Shown here piece after piece: positions 34,708 to 42,819 of a stretch of DNA of 64,000 nucleotides. The first letter of the stretch is position 1; each line of letters starts with the position of its first letter. Source of the stretch: Leuconostoc lactis (GTDB taxonomy: Bacteria; Bacillota; Bacilli; Lactobacillales; Lactobacillaceae); contig NZ_CP042420.1 of assembly GCF_007954625.1 (NCBI RefSeq), forward strand, positions 814,501 to 878,500, given 5' to 3'. Position numbers and translations under genes: made by a program. The notes under the pieces were generated by a model that did no database searches, was not told the DNA's origin, and worked only from the letters and a program-made list of their open reading frames with translations.

Positions 34708-35327
34708 TGTTAATTGTGGGACTGACAGGTGGCATTGCTACTGGTAAATCAACAGTAAGTGCGCAGCTGCGCGCGGCAGGTTTCCCCGTTGTTGATGCTG
34801 ATATTGTGGCGCGGGAGGTTGTTGAGCCCGGAACACATACGTTAGAAGCACTGAAACTCGCATTTGGTGCTGGGATCATTGACAATGGGGTACTTAATCG
34901 TCAGCTACTCGGTGAACGTGTTTTCAACAATCCAGCGGAACTGTCTCGTTTAAATCGCATTATCCAACCCGCTATTAGTTCTGCCATGTCAGATAAAATC
35001 AACTTTTGGCGGCAACAACAGACACCGATTTTAATTTTAGATGTGCCACTGTTATTTGAACGTGGTTATCATCAACAAAATCGTGTCGATAAAATTGTCG
35101 TTGTCACCGCAGAGGAAGCTGTGCAGTTAGCACGGTTACAAGCGCGTGATCAGCTAGACGTCCAACAAGCGCAGGCCCGCATGCAGTCACAGATGCCGTT
35201 GGCTGAGAAAGTCGCCCAGGCCGACTACGTGATTGATAATAATGGGGATCAAGCGCAACTGACTGCCCAAGTCCAAGCACTCATCACTGAATTAAAGGAA
35301 CTTGCACCAAAATATGACGCAAATTAA
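34707..35327 (+). CDS. coaE: Dephospho-CoA kinase
   Basis: A 206-aa P-loop kinase for the last step of CoA synthesis. P-loop GLTGGIATGKST, VVDADIVAREVV, and LILDVPLLFERG. The start overlaps the previous stop. CoA supply links this cluster to the fatty acid operon only loosely. Confidence 0.94.
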   Translation: MLIVGLTGGIATGKSTVSAQLRAAGFPVVDADIVAREVVEPGTHTLEALKLAFGAGIIDNGVLNRQLLGERVFNNPAELSRLNRIIQPAISSAMSDKINFWRQQQTPILILDVPLLFERGYHQQNRVDKIVVVTAEEAVQLARLQARDQLDVQQAQARMQSQMPLAEKVAQADYVIDNNGDQAQLTAQVQALITELKELAPKYDAN

Positions 35328-36651
35328 TGAGACAATTGAATTTCATGCATCAGCAGGGGTTTTCGTTCAGAGCGATCATTTGATTACAGCTGATGATTTG
35401 TCGCGGGTTTTTAACTTGTATTTACCATTCATCGGTGCAACAAGTTACGCTTTGTATCATTTATTGGTTAATGAATTACCCTTTGCCCAAGAACAAGTAA
35501 CGCGGCAAGACCATAATTTTATTATTGATAGTTTGAACATTAGCCTGCCCAATTTTGTTAAATTTAGACGACGCCTTGAAGCGGCAGGATTAATCAAAAC
35601 CTTATATCAGCGTGACGCACTTGGTGAAGTATATGGTTATCGACTATTGACGCCTTTGACGGCGGACAAATTCTTTAAGGAACAGCTGTTGGCCGGTTTA
35701 CTGTACAAGTTTGTTGGCGAAGACCGGTATCTCACCTTACAAAAGCGCTACGATGTTCAAGGACAAGTGGCACTGGCTGGTGAAGACATTTCTGCGCGTT
35801 TCTTGCAGGTATTTCAAAATCAAAACGATGTGAGCGTGCCAACCACGCCACTCGCTTATCAGGAGCCTGTTGTGCGCGCCGAACCAGTGACGTTTGCGTT
35901 TGAGACATTTGCCGACATGGTGCGTGGCGTGTCGGCGACACATTTGCAACAGCAACGGAATTTCTTGGTGGCGATGCATTTGACGTATGGTGTGGACGAA
36001 GTGACGTTAGCTGGGATTGTTAATCAAAGTGTCACACTCGATACACATGAAATTAATCCGCAAGAAGTTCAGCGCTTACTGCGGCAACAAACTGCGCCAC
36101 GTCCGCAATCGGTTGACAAGTTAGTCGCAACAGCATCAGACGTACCTGAAATTAAAAATGCCGAGGCACGCGCTTTGATTGCCATTGCGCGAGAGACCCC
36201 AGCACAAGAATTTCTGGCCTATGTTAAAACAACGCTTAAAAATGGGCTTGTCCTGAAAAATGAACGAGATGTTGTTGATTATTTGATTGCCCGAAGTGTT
36301 CTGCCAGTTGCCGTGGTCAATATTTTAGTCCATTATGTGTTGATTGGTTTGCAAAATGATAACCTCAAGCCAGCCTTAGTGACGACGATTGCTGATTCTT
36401 GGACACAAAATCAGGTCGATTCACCAGAAAAAGCGTTGATTCAAATTCAACAACACCAGCAAGCAACTCAAGCACGGCAAGAAAAGCGCTTTAGTCGCCA
36501 ACAAAAGCCGCAAAAGACAACGCCAAAATTCGTGAAGCCAGTACCAAGCATAGCCACTTCAGCCGCCGATACGACAGCCAATCCATCAGTCAGCACCGAT
36601 GATGTAGCGGCCGCATTGGCTAAATTAAAGAATATAAAGACGAAGAATTAA
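35314..36651 (+). CDS. dnaB: Replication initiation and membrane attachment protein DnaB
   Basis: A 445-aa helicase-loading co-factor of the Firmicute DnaB/DnaD type, not the hexameric helicase. DnaD-like domains lie in the middle and second half (EFLAYVKTTLKNGLVLKNE), followed by a low-complexity Gln/Lys-rich tail. It precedes dnaI, as in B. subtilis. ATG 35314 lies within the end of coaE. AAAGGAA is about 14 nt away. Confidence 0.85.
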   Translation: MTQINETIEFHASAGVFVQSDHLITADDLSRVFNLYLPFIGATSYALYHLLVNELPFAQEQVTRQDHNFIIDSLNISLPNFVKFRRRLEAAGLIKTLYQRDALGEVYGYRLLTPLTADKFFKEQLLAGLLYKFVGEDRYLTLQKRYDVQGQVALAGEDISARFLQVFQNQNDVSVPTTPLAYQEPVVRAEPVTFAFETFADMVRGVSATHLQQQRNFLVAMHLTYGVDEVTLAGIVNQSVTLDTHEINPQEVQRLLRQQTAPRPQSVDKLVATASDVPEIKNAEARALIAIARETPAQEFLAYVKTTLKNGLVLKNERDVVDYLIARSVLPVAVVNILVHYVLIGLQNDNLKPALVTTIADSWTQNQVDSPEKALIQIQQHQQATQARQEKRFSRQQKPQKTTPKFVKPVPSIATSAADTTANPSVSTDDVAAALAKLKNIKTKN

Positions 36652-36652
36652 T

Positions 36653-37579
36653 ATGCAAAATTTATCTGACGTACTCAAACAGTTTCAACAAAAGTATCCT
36701 AAAATTGAAGACACCAAGTTGGCTGATATTGTCCAAAAGATTGCAGATGATGCGGATGTGCGGCAATTTTGGGCTGAGCATCAAGATGCGTTGCGGGCCG
36801 ATGCTTTTCAACTGAAAATGATGGATTTGTATGAATTTGTGCAACAGAAACAACGTATCGCCCGTGGGGAAAAAGCGCTTTATCCAGGCTATTATCCACA
36901 ATTGGAGATTGAAAAAGGCTATCCGCATGTCCGTTATGTGGCCAATGAAAAAACGGCGCAACAGCGGATGCAAGCAGAACGATTAACGGCCTATAAAATG
37001 CCCAAAGCCATTCGTCACGCTGATTTGCAAACGATTGCCACGGATCCTGGCCGTGCTGAAGTGATTACAGCAATTGTGGATATCTTGCCTAAATTGCTGG
37101 CACATCAAGACCACTATGTCCAAGGTTTGTATTTATACGGCGATTTTGGTGTGGGAAAAACCTATCTGATGGGCGCTTTGGCTAACGCATTAGCGGCTAA
37201 CAATATCGATGTGATGTTGATGCATTTCCCGTCATTTGCGGTAGATTTGAAGAATACGATTGGCAAGGATAATGCGGCACGGGAACGGCTACTTAACCAA
37301 GCTAAAACAGCAACGGTGTTGATCATTGATGATCTCGGTGCTGAAAACCTCAGTATGTGGATTCGTGATGATATTTTAGGTGTAATTTTAGAATATCGGA
37401 TGCAAAATGAGCTCACCACGTTTATCACCTCGAATTTTGATATGGCTGAACTGACGGCTTATTTAGCGGAAACGCGTGATGATCGTGATCCTGGTAAGGC
37501 GGCACGATTGATGCAGCGGATTCAATTCTTAACACGATTGGTGCCAGTCACTGGGAAAAATAGACGGTTAGAAAGATAA
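36653..37579 (+). CDS. dnaI: Primosomal protein DnaI (helicase loader)
   Basis: A 308-aa AAA+ ATPase. The N-terminal helicase-binding domain is followed by Walker A GDFGVGKTYL near residue 165, Walker B VLIIDDLGAE, and sensor TSNF. It loads the replicative helicase with DnaB/DnaD. Starts 1 nt after dnaB. Its stop overlaps the next start (TAATG). Confidence 0.92.
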   Translation: MQNLSDVLKQFQQKYPKIEDTKLADIVQKIADDADVRQFWAEHQDALRADAFQLKMMDLYEFVQQKQRIARGEKALYPGYYPQLEIEKGYPHVRYVANEKTAQQRMQAERLTAYKMPKAIRHADLQTIATDPGRAEVITAIVDILPKLLAHQDHYVQGLYLYGDFGVGKTYLMGALANALAANNIDVMLMHFPSFAVDLKNTIGKDNAARERLLNQAKTATVLIIDDLGAENLSMWIRDDILGVILEYRMQNELTTFITSNFDMAELTAYLAETRDDRDPGKAARLMQRIQFLTRLVPVTGKNRRLER

Positions 37580-38661
37580 TGTTACGACAGTCAGCAAAAA
37601 AATATGGTATCGTGTTGCTCGCCATTGTTGGTGTATGGTTTTTCCTGAGGCACGATGCATTTTTATATCAGGGACCAGTTGGTCAAGTCACACAAATGAC
37701 GGAAAAAGTGACGCAGGCCACCACCGATGAACACAATAATAGCGATACGATGATCACGCAACACTTAACGGTTGCTGTTTTGAATCGTCATCAAACGATT
37801 AAGTTGACGAATACGTACGCTGACTCGCAAGTCATCACGAATCGCTATCGTGTCGGGGATCAATTGCTGTTAGAAAATGTTGGCGGTAATATTCATATCT
37901 TATCTTTGAAACGTGATGCCTGGATTGGGGCTTTGGCCACCTTATTCATTGGGCTGCTGGTGATTTATAGTCGCTGGCGCGCCACGAGTTGGTTGTTGTT
38001 AAGCTTAGTGTTAAATGTTGTGTTGTTTGGTGTTGCCATTCATGTTGATATCCATGATAAAAATGCGAACGTCTTATTGGTCTTTAGTGTGCTGGCATTG
38101 GGCTTAGCCATTGCCAGTTTGGCTTTAGTCCTTGGGAAAACACTACAAATGACGTTAACGTTGCTGGCAACGGTTGTGACGACTGGCTTAACGATGCTCA
38201 TTTTGTTTGCCGTATTAGCGGTGACGCATGGCAAAGGGGTACATTTTGAAACTATGTCTTATGTGACACAACTGCCGAAATCAATTTTTATGGCGCAAAC
38301 CGTGATTGGTGTGTTGGGCGCGGTGATGGATGAAGCAGCTGATATTGTGGCGATGCAGTTTGGGATGCGACGCGAAAACGTGACGCGGCAATTCAGTGAT
38401 TACTGGCAGGCGGGCCTGTCAGTTGGTCGTGATATTATGGGTACCTTGGTCAACGTGCTCTTTATGATTTTTATCGCCGAGACGTTGCCAATGGTCTTTT
38501 TGATGTTGCGTAACGGCAATAACTGGGCGTACATTATGGATCAAATTATGAATCTTGGTATTTTGCAAACAGTCGTTTCCGGGATTGGAATTGTCTTAGC
38601 TGTGCCGGTGACGAGTGTGATTGTCGGTTGGGCGATGTCGCGAAAGGCGGTGAAGGCATGA
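37579..38661 (+). CDS. YibE/F-like membrane protein, first of pair
   Basis: A 360-aa protein with one N-terminal helix, an extracytoplasmic beta-rich region (about 35-110), then about seven transmembrane segments. The YibE/F signature is GVLGAVMDEAADIVAMQFGM followed by GRDIMGTLVNVLF. Function unknown; transport is suspected. Overlaps dnaI and the second YibE/F gene (ATGA). Confidence 0.78.
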   Translation: MLRQSAKKYGIVLLAIVGVWFFLRHDAFLYQGPVGQVTQMTEKVTQATTDEHNNSDTMITQHLTVAVLNRHQTIKLTNTYADSQVITNRYRVGDQLLLENVGGNIHILSLKRDAWIGALATLFIGLLVIYSRWRATSWLLLSLVLNVVLFGVAIHVDIHDKNANVLLVFSVLALGLAIASLALVLGKTLQMTLTLLATVVTTGLTMLILFAVLAVTHGKGVHFETMSYVTQLPKSIFMAQTVIGVLGAVMDEAADIVAMQFGMRRENVTRQFSDYWQAGLSVGRDIMGTLVNVLFMIFIAETLPMVFLMLRNGNNWAYIMDQIMNLGILQTVVSGIGIVLAVPVTSVIVGWAMSRKAVKA

Positions 38662-39434
38662 ATGCAATTGGGCTATTACTGCTCATTTTATTAGGCCTCA
38701 TGATTTTTGTGGGCCGTGGGCAAGGGGTCAAAGCGTTTATTGGCCTTATTTGTAATTTTTTTGCGATATTTATTCTCATCGTCTTAATTAATTGGCAATT
38801 TAATCCCTATGTTGTCATCAGTATCACAAGTCTCATTATTTTAGCGATTGCGATCTATTTAGGTGCTGATGACGTTGCGGTCACTAATATCGCCTTTAAA
38901 ACAAGTGTCATCGTCGTGGCCATTTTAATGCTACTGGCTAGTATCATGCAGTACTTTGGCCAATTTCAAGGCTTTACGACTGAAAATTCGGAAGAATTAG
39001 AAGGGCTGTCGATGACGGTTGGCCTATCATTTAGTCACATTGCCCTGGCCGTGATGGTTATTTCGGTACTGGGTGCCGTTGCAGAAGCGGCGATGGCGAT
39101 TGTGGCAGATTTAGCTGAAGTGGTGGAACGAACGCCAGATATGTCAGCCACAGGCTTGTACGGGCAAGCACGCATCATTGGTGGGCAAATTTTAGGAACG
39201 GCGATTAATACCCTATTTTTTGGCGTTTTAGGGGCTAATTTGCCACTTATTATTTGGTTTGTGCGTTTAAGATATCCGTTGGCAATGTTTTTTAATGCCA
39301 AGCTACTCATGGCGGAAGTTGTGACGATGTTGCTTGGGATGTTAGGCATTTTATTAAGTATTTGGATTGCAAGTTGGCTCGTCGTGCGAACGGCTATGCG
39401 ACAGCAAAAAGTAGGCATAACACATGATGAATGA
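38658..39434 (+). CDS. YibE/F-like membrane protein, second of pair
   Basis: A 258-aa protein with about seven transmembrane segments and the matching signature VLGAVAEAAMAIVADL, then IIGGQILGTAINTLFF. It presumably forms a heteromer with the preceding protein. ATG 38658 is preceded by GGTGAAGG. The next small gene overlaps its end by 11 nt. Confidence 0.78.
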   Translation: MNAIGLLLLILLGLMIFVGRGQGVKAFIGLICNFFAIFILIVLINWQFNPYVVISITSLIILAIAIYLGADDVAVTNIAFKTSVIVVAILMLLASIMQYFGQFQGFTTENSEELEGLSMTVGLSFSHIALAVMVISVLGAVAEAAMAIVADLAEVVERTPDMSATGLYGQARIIGGQILGTAINTLFFGVLGANLPLIIWFVRLRYPLAMFFNAKLLMAEVVTMLLGMLGILLSIWIASWLVVRTAMRQQKVGITHDE

Positions 39435-39729
39435 AACATTTAACTTAATTGAAGAAATTACGCGTCTAGATGGCTCAATTTATTTTGAATTGGGGAATAT
39501 TATGCATAATGGGCGGGCTGAGTATGCAGCGGAGCATGGCTACATTCAGCGTGTCCGCATTCTTAAGATGAATATTGCGCGATCAGCGAGTGTGGAAGCG
39601 TTGGAACAGTATATTAATACGCACTACAACCTGTTACCGTTGGAATATGACGGCTGGGAAGAGTGGGTACGGACACCCGAAATGGAAAAAGCCATGCAAC
39701 AAATTTTGCTCGAAAATAAATTAGGCTAA
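39424..39729 (+). CDS. Small soluble protein of unknown function
   Basis: A 101-aa acidic protein, no membrane segment, no recognised family. A second ATG follows directly at 39427. It overlaps the YibF-like gene and so is the last gene of this run, possibly translated by coupling. Confidence 0.55.
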   Translation: MMNETFNLIEEITRLDGSIYFELGNIMHNGRAEYAAEHGYIQRVRILKMNIARSASVEALEQYINTHYNLLPLEYDGWEEWVRTPEMEKAMQQILLENKLG

Positions 39730-39797
39730 AGCGCCAAATTTTGCGGTTAAGTCGTTTTAAGGTATAATAATTGCAGTAAATTTAAAGAGGAATAGTT

Positions 39798-40193
39798 ATG
39801 CGATCAGTATTTCATCAACCCGAAGCAGTCGTTTTAGCATCTAAACATCTTGTAGATGGCTCAGGAAAATTGCGCTGGGTTTATCGAGAGTTGGCACCAA
39901 CCACACCGCAAGATTCCGGCTGGTTTTTATTTGCCGACAATGATTCAGAGGCGTGGAACGCTGATCCAGCAAATTTTATGCCGTTGGTTATTGAGACAGC
40001 TTTAGCCATTGAACCGAGTTTGCGTCATATTTTAGATTTGCCGTATGGCACTGACTTAGTTTTGGATACACGACCCGGCGTTCAAGGTTGGTGGGATCCC
40101 AAAACGAAAACGCCAGTCTGGTTGGCTGATGGCTCAGTATCACCAAATATTCAAGTTGTCGCTGGTCAAGTCGTCGAAGACGACACAAAGTAG
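39798..40193 (+). CDS. DUF2185-like protein
   Basis: A 131-aa soluble protein. The DUF2185 pattern is visible: ASKHLVDGSGKLRWVYRE, GWFLFADNDSEAWNADPAN, and a final GTDLVLD...GWWDP. Some relatives are immunity-like. Function unknown. SD AAAGAGGAA. No terminator is seen before the tRNA promoter. Confidence 0.65.
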   Translation: MRSVFHQPEAVVLASKHLVDGSGKLRWVYRELAPTTPQDSGWFLFADNDSEAWNADPANFMPLVIETALAIEPSLRHILDLPYGTDLVLDTRPGVQGWWDPKTKTPVWLADGSVSPNIQVVAGQVVEDDTK

Positions 40194-40201
40194 CAAAAGA
40201 T

Positions 40202-40230
40202 TTGTAATTTTAGTGATTTTGACCTATAAT
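40202..40230 (+). promoter_or_regulatory. Promoter of tRNA-Cys
   Basis: TTGTAA (40202-40207), exactly 17 nt, TATAAT (40225-40230). A 75-nt leader follows with ACGTTGTT (40236-40243) pairing to AACAACGT (40291-40298), so the tRNA is made from a folded precursor. Confidence 0.7.
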
Positions 40231-40305
40231 AATAAACGTTGTTGTGTTTAAAAAAACGCAGCTGATTGATGTGTGAACATCATCGGTGTTAACAACGTCT
40301 ATCAT

Positions 40306-40376
40306 GGTAATATGGCCAAGTGGTAAGGCAACGGTCTGCAAAACCGTCATCGCCGGTTCGATTCCGGTTATTACCT
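40306..40376 (+). tRNA. tRNA-Cys (GCA)
   Basis: Acceptor GGTAATA pairs with TATTACC. The anticodon arm ACGGTCTGCAAAACCGT has anticodon GCA. T arm CCGGTTCGATTCCGG. CCA is not encoded. A small D arm (GCCAAGTGGTAAGGC) is present. Single tRNA with its own promoter and terminator. Confidence 0.95.
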
Positions 40377-40383
40377 TAATCAA

Positions 40384-40412
40384 AAAGGTTGCCAATATGG
40401 CAACCTTTTTTT
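40384..40412 (+). terminator. Terminator of tRNA-Cys
   Basis: AAGGTTGCC / GGCAACCTT with loop AATAT and a T tract. It also overlaps the end of the minus-strand glycosyltransferase gene and may serve it through its A run. Confidence 0.85.
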
Positions 40413-41394
40413 ATGTCGTTAATGCGGTTAAAGTGGCTTTGGTGTACTGACCTTGCTGGAGTTTTTCAGCAACGACGGCACCGTTGGCTTGCCAAGTTGA
40501 AAAATCTGCTGCGCTGACCAACGCTAATTTATCAGTGAGTTCCGATAAATGATTAATGGTAAAGCCAAGATTTTGGGTGGTAATCAGTTGCCCAATGGCA
40601 CTTTCCGACCAAGCAATTAAAGGTAAGCCAGCACGTAGATAGAGACTAGCTTTGTGGGGCGCGTTGTACTTGGTATAAGTTTGATAGGTTTTATCTTCAA
40701 AGTCGTCATCCCAAATCAGCCCAAAACCTTGTGTTAATTGATTAATGATCTCATCGGGGTCAAAATTACCCTGGTAGGCAATATTTTCGGGGAAATCAAC
40801 AGCGCGCCACTTTTTAGGTTTTGCACCAAATAACGTGATTGGGGCTGCGCGGTAAGTTTGCAGCCAGGGTGATTTTTGAAAAGTCCCCGCAAAATTGATT
40901 TGTGTACTAAAACGTGCCGGCGTGACATTAGCACCCAAATAATCAAATAAGGGTTGAATGATAAAATGATTGGTCAAACCAGCTGCCTGTAATCGTTGAC
41001 GCATCGCTTCGGAATGCACAATTAGTGTGTCATATTGTTTGAGGACGTCAAATTCCCACGGATCTAGCTTATTGAGGCGTAAGGGCTCAATATCATGAAT
41101 GACCAGCGCCCGCCGCACCTGTCGCTCTTGGAGCGTCGCCACAAATAACTGTTCAAATTGCGCACTCATGTAGGTGGGGAACTGATGGACCACAAGGTCG
41201 TTGGCTTTGACAGGGGCTAACCATTCCTGAATATGAGCGATAAGGGTTGCTTGATCAAAGCGGGTATCGTTATAGCGATACAGGGGTAAGCGTGTCCAGC
41301 CAACTGTTTGCGCAATGGTGGCATAATCAGCTTTAGCTTTCAAGGCACCAGGCGGCATCCAAGGTTCGATTGTTTGGGTAATAAAATTTGTCAT
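40411..41394 (-). CDS. Sugar transferase, Gtf3/galactofuranosyltransferase-like
   Basis: A 327-aa GT-B fold transferase. The N-terminal half has RRALVIHDIEPLRL and LIVHSEAMRQRL, and the C-terminal half has GFGLIWDDDF, YTKYNAPHKASLYLRAGLP and the nucleotide-sugar loop. This matches LAB accessory or beta-1,6-galactofuranosyl-type transferases acting on glycans or adhesins. Acceptor unknown. The minus-strand TAAAAT is very near the ATG, and no strong SD is present. Confidence 0.72.
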   Translation of the reverse strand: MTNFITQTIEPWMPPGALKAKADYATIAQTVGWTRLPLYRYNDTRFDQATLIAHIQEWLAPVKANDLVVHQFPTYMSAQFEQLFVATLQERQVRRALVIHDIEPLRLNKLDPWEFDVLKQYDTLIVHSEAMRQRLQAAGLTNHFIIQPLFDYLGANVTPARFSTQINFAGTFQKSPWLQTYRAAPITLFGAKPKKWRAVDFPENIAYQGNFDPDEIINQLTQGFGLIWDDDFEDKTYQTYTKYNAPHKASLYLRAGLPLIAWSESAIGQLITTQNLGFTINHLSELTDKLALVSAADFSTWQANGAVVAEKLQQGQYTKATLTALTT

Positions 41395-41409
41395 TGCTCT
41401 ATTTTACCA

Positions 41410-41422
41410 AAAACCGAACTTT
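41410..41422 (+). promoter_or_regulatory. PurBox 1
   Basis: AAAACCGAACTTT matches the Gram-positive PurR box AWWWCCGAACWWT at every position. It lies between the divergent glycosyltransferase and bmp genes. Confidence 0.55.
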
Positions 41423-41440
41423 TTTTCTGAATAAGTTGTA

Positions 41441-41486
41441 AAAAACGAACATAAAATGAAAATAAATTATATTGTTCGGGTATAAT
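41441..41486 (+). promoter_or_regulatory. Inverted PurBox pair and -10 of bmp
   Basis: A degenerate direct box (41441-41453, core ACGAAC) and an inverted box (41471-41483, ATTGTTCGGGTAT, one mismatch) are 17 nt apart, the spacing known for PurR box pairs. The second overlaps the -10 TATAAT (41481-41486). Suggests purine control of the nucleoside-binding gene. Confidence 0.5.
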
Positions 41487-41554
41487 TTTTGTTTTTAATC
41501 GTTTTTTCATGGTTGTATCAGATAAAAGTTGGATAATAAAGTTATCAAATATTT

Positions 41555-41596
41555 AGAGGAGATGTGTGGCTGTCTTCAGTCACACGTGGTAATATT
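41555..41596 (+). promoter_or_regulatory. SD followed by a hairpin before bmp
   Basis: AGAGGAGA (41555-41562), then GTGTGGCTG (41564-41572) pairing with CAGTCACAC (41577-41585), 9 bp with one G-U and loop TCTT, then 11 nt to ATG 41597. A GTG mini-ORF encoding MAVFSHTW (41566-41592) ends 4 nt before the ATG. Confidence 0.55.
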
Positions 41597-42658
41597 ATGC
41601 AACGTTCAGCACAAATTGGTATTGGTATTCTTGCAGTTGCCGTTATTGGTGGCGGTATCTATGCAGCAACACGTGGTGGTTCAACGACTTCAGGTAAGGA
41701 TAACTACACAGCTGCGCTGGTAACAGATGGCGGTGGTGTGGATGACCGTTCGTTCAACCAATCAGCTTGGAACGGTTTGAAGGCTTACGGTAAAGCCAAC
41801 AACTTGAAGCAAGGCACAACCGGTTATAACTATTTCCAAAGTTCGGATTCTTCTGATATTAAGACAAATTTGCAAACAGCCGTTAAAGGTGGGTATAAGT
41901 TAGTTTATGGTGTTGGTTTTGCTGCAGCACCAGCCATGAATACAGTGGCTAAGGCCAACCCTAAGACAAGCTTTGCTATTATTGATGCTGTTGTGCCAGA
42001 TAAAAACGTGGCCTCATTGATGTTTAAGTCTGAACAATCATCATATTTGGCTGGTGTGGCTGCAGCAAAGCAGACAAAGTCTAACACGGTTGGTTTCATC
42101 GGTGGTGTGCACGGTGATATCATCGACACATTTGAAGCCGGCTTCATTGCTGGGGTCAAGGCCACAAATCCAGATATTAAGATTATGACGCAATATGCTG
42201 ACTCATTTACAGATGCAGCCAAGGGTAAAACAATTGCCGCTTCAATGATTGCTGGTGGCGCTGACGTTATCTTCCAAGCTGCTGGTGGTACTGGGTCAGG
42301 TGTCTTTGCGGAAGCAAAGGCAACCGACCAAAAGTTGGCAGCTGACTCAGACAAGAAGGTTTGGGTCATCGGTGTTGATATGGATCAAAAGCGCGATGGG
42401 GATTATACAGACAAGGACAACAAGAAGTCAAACTTCACGTTGGTATCTGCTGTGAAGCGCGTTGATAATGCGGTTGAATCATTGACTAACCAAGGACGTG
42501 AAGGTAAGTTCCCTGGTGGTAAGACAATCACTTATGGTTTGAAGGAAAAGGGTGTTGGCTTGGCCAAGGATTCTGCTTCACCAGAAGTTTGGTCAGCAGT
42601 TGAAGCCGCACAAAAGAAGATTATTGCTGGTGACATTAAGGTACCCGTTCATCCTTAA
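41597..42658 (+). CDS. BMP-family nucleoside-binding protein (PnrA/BmpA-like)
   Basis: A 353-aa solute-binding protein for an ABC nucleoside importer. Family core DGGGVDDRSFNQSAWNGLK, then GGVHGDIIDTFEAGF and the nucleoside-pocket region AAGGTGSGVFAEA. The N-terminus is a hydrophobic segment (residues 6-22) without a lipobox Cys, so it is membrane-anchored or secreted rather than lipidated. Codon use is strongly biased, so expression should be high. The importer permease/ATPase genes are not in the window. Confidence 0.88.
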   Translation: MQRSAQIGIGILAVAVIGGGIYAATRGGSTTSGKDNYTAALVTDGGGVDDRSFNQSAWNGLKAYGKANNLKQGTTGYNYFQSSDSSDIKTNLQTAVKGGYKLVYGVGFAAAPAMNTVAKANPKTSFAIIDAVVPDKNVASLMFKSEQSSYLAGVAAAKQTKSNTVGFIGGVHGDIIDTFEAGFIAGVKATNPDIKIMTQYADSFTDAAKGKTIAASMIAGGADVIFQAAGGTGSGVFAEAKATDQKLAADSDKKVWVIGVDMDQKRDGDYTDKDNKKSNFTLVSAVKRVDNAVESLTNQGREGKFPGGKTITYGLKEKGVGLAKDSASPEVWSAVEAAQKKIIAGDIKVPVHP

Positions 42659-42675
42659 TTTAGAATAGACAAACA

Positions 42676-42705
42676 AAAGCTCAAAGCATTTGCTTGAGCT
42701 TTTTA
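42676..42705 (+). terminator. Terminator of bmp
   Basis: AAGCTCAA / TTGAGCTT with extra GC/GC pairs and a T tract. Confidence 0.8.
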
Positions 42706-42819
42706 TTTGCCAGTTGAGGGCGATATCTCGGCATGGCTTATAACGAACGTGATAATCATGTCATATAAGCTCACATAACATCACTGGACACAGGTTGGTT
42801 TTGATAGAATAAACTTATT

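Noticed and set aside
41905..42369. 154-aa frame opposite the bmp gene
   Set aside because: Shadow of a strongly biased real gene on the other strand, with no SD and no recognisable domain. The same holds for frames at 10384-10899, 12445-12858, 39035-39439 and 57957-58337 on the minus strand.
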